Shown here: in pieces, positions 5,279-6,335 of the stretch | Layout: each line of letters opens with the position of its first letter | How positions within the stretch are numbered: position 1 is the first letter of the stretch | Assembly: GCA_016214375.1 (NCBI GenBank) | Contig: JACROQ010000032.1 | Span: 1 to 6,335, forward strand | Origin: Nitrospirota bacterium | Lineage (GTDB): Bacteria > Nitrospirota > 9FT-COMBO-42-15 > HDB-SIOI813 | Direction of reading: 5' to 3' | DNA length: 6,335 nucleotides | Made by a program: the position numbers and the translations under genes | The notes under the pieces: generated by a model | What the model was told of the DNA's origin: nothing | The model's input: only the letters and a program-made list of their open reading frames with translations | Databases searched by the model: none

Positions 5279-6335
5279 ATGAGGGTATCCGATAACAGAG
5301 TTGCTTTGATAAAGAATATAAAGCGTATTGTTATCAAGATAGGCAGCAGGGTGCTTGCCTCTACCGGGGAGGGGATCAATTCCCGGAGGATGAAGAGGAT
5401 CGTCAGGGAGATCGTCGGTCTTCATCAAAGGGGCTATGAGATCGTGATCGTCTCCTCCGGCGCTATCGTCGCGGGGATGAAGGAGCTTGGGCTGAATCGC
5501 AGGCCCAGGGCGATCCCCCTGAAGCAGGCCGCGGCCTCGATAGGACAGAGCAAGGTGATCCAGTTGTACGAGAGGTTGTTCCGGGAATTTCGCATCAAAG
5601 TAGCCCAGGTATTGTTGACCCGTGAGGACATTGCAGACCGGAGGCGCTTTTTAAACTCAAGGAACACCCTGCTGACCCTCGTGTCGTATGGCGTGGTTCC
5701 TGTGATCAACGAAAATGATACTGTCGCCGTAGACGAGATAAGATTCGGGGATAATGACATCCTCTCCGGTCTTGTGACCAACCTCGTTGATGCAGATCTC
5801 CTGATCATACTCTCGGACATAGACGGGCTGTTTACGGCAGATCCTGCCATGGATCCCAGGGCGACCCTCATCCCGATGGTCGATGAGGTAGACAGGGGCA
5901 TAGAATCTATTGCCGGCGATTCAAGAACTATAGAAGGGACAGGGGGGATGTCATCGAAGGTCGAGACGGCCAAAAAGGTCGCAGAGTATGGCATCCCAAC
6001 GATTATCATGAACGGTCATGTGCCGGGCCTTTTGGAAAAGGCGCTGGACGGCGTTGAGATCGGGACTATCTTTCTGCCCAAAAAGTCTCATCTGACAAGC
6101 CGGAAACACTGGATAGCGCATGCGCTCCCCACGAGCGGTCGTTTGATTCTGGACAATGGGGCACGGGATGCCCTGGTGATGAAGGGCAAGAGCCTTGTCC
6201 CTTCAGGCATTGTGGATAGCGGGGGGGGATTTGAGGTGGGAGATGCGGTCACCTGTGAGGATACTGCAGGAAAGGTCTTTGCCAAGGGATTGACCAATTA
6301 TAACTCGAAGGAGGTTGCAAAGATCAAAGGGAAAA
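5279..6335 (+). CDS. proB: Glutamate 5-kinase, 3'-truncated by the window
   Basis: The frame is open from ATG 5279 to the right edge, giving 352 residues, so only a short C-terminal piece is missing (E. coli ProB has 367). ProB phosphorylates glutamate to glutamyl 5-phosphate with ATP, the first step of proline synthesis. The amino-acid kinase domain shows IKIGSRVL (19-26), VSSGAIVAG (58-66), the glutamate-binding NENDTVA (144-150), FGDNDILSG (156-164), SDIDGLFTADP (179-189) and GTGGMSSK (220-227). The C-terminal PUA domain begins around residue 279 (GRLILDNGARDAL, 287-299). The ATG has AGGA (5270-5273) 5 nt upstream, overlapping the obgE stop. A run of eight G at 6221-6228 lies in the PUA region; the frame continues through it. 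proA would be the expected next gene, beyond the edge. Confidence 0.97.
   Translation, partial: MRVSDNRVALIKNIKRIVIKIGSRVLASTGEGINSRRMKRIVREIVGLHQRGYEIVIVSSGAIVAGMKELGLNRRPRAIPLKQAAASIGQSKVIQLYERLFREFRIKVAQVLLTREDIADRRRFLNSRNTLLTLVSYGVVPVINENDTVAVDEIRFGDNDILSGLVTNLVDADLLIILSDIDGLFTADPAMDPRATLIPMVDEVDRGIESIAGDSRTIEGTGGMSSKVETAKKVAEYGIPTIIMNGHVPGLLEKALDGVEIGTIFLPKKSHLTSRKHWIAHALPTSGRLILDNGARDALVMKGKSLVPSGIVDSGGGFEVGDAVTCEDTAGKVFAKGLTNYNSKEVAKIKGK

Noticed and set aside
5434..6009. Minus-strand open frame of about 191 codons
   Set aside because: It is the complement of the proB kinase domain; the serine-rich product resembles no family.

Overview
The window is a dense, entirely plus-strand bacterial segment of moderate GC content with Shine-Dalgarno-led genes, almost all housekeeping. 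The order dksA-like - rplU - rpmA - obgE - proB, together with a split, archaeal-type glutamate synthase, suggests a Gram-negative lineage of the Desulfobacterota/Nitrospirota/deep-branching Planctomycetota kind. This placement is an inference from gene order and style and is weak; nothing in the window fixes the phylum.

Region 1 (1-2975) is nitrogen assimilation. It starts inside an NAD(H)- and FAD-binding oxidoreductase, followed by a 247-bp gap, then two separate subunits equivalent to domains of the bacterial glutamate synthase large chain: a class II glutamine amidotransferase and a GXGXG beta-helix protein. The second starts at a TTG inside the end of the first. The FMN/Fe-S synthase domain needed to complete the enzyme is not in the window and probably lies upstream.

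The gap (855-1101) is the most unusual stretch. It holds a mirror-symmetric palindromic element of about 200 bp: 20-nt terminal inverted repeats, two related hairpins with C-GAA-G triloops and covarying inner stems, and a central three-tier hairpin whose loop sits at the centre of symmetry. It encodes no convincing protein and looks like a non-autonomous mobile or MITE/REP-like element.

Region 2 (about 2986-4165) is a probable transcription unit with its own sigma70-like promoter: a DksA/TraR-type zinc-finger regulator, then ribosomal proteins L21 and L27, closed by a strong intrinsic terminator. The rplU-rpmA gap contains a degenerate 7-nt tandem repeat, and the last codons and stop of rpmA are duplicated in tandem.

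Region 3 (4166-6335) begins with an 8-nt tandem repeat that forms the obgE leader, which lacks a visible Shine-Dalgarno. It continues with the GTPase gene obgE and, 7 nt later, proB (glutamate 5-kinase), which is open at the right edge. Glutamate made by the region 1 enzyme is the substrate of ProB, so the window links glutamate synthesis, ribosome biogenesis/stringent-response genes and the first step of proline synthesis. No tRNA, rRNA, CRISPR array or transposase gene was seen.
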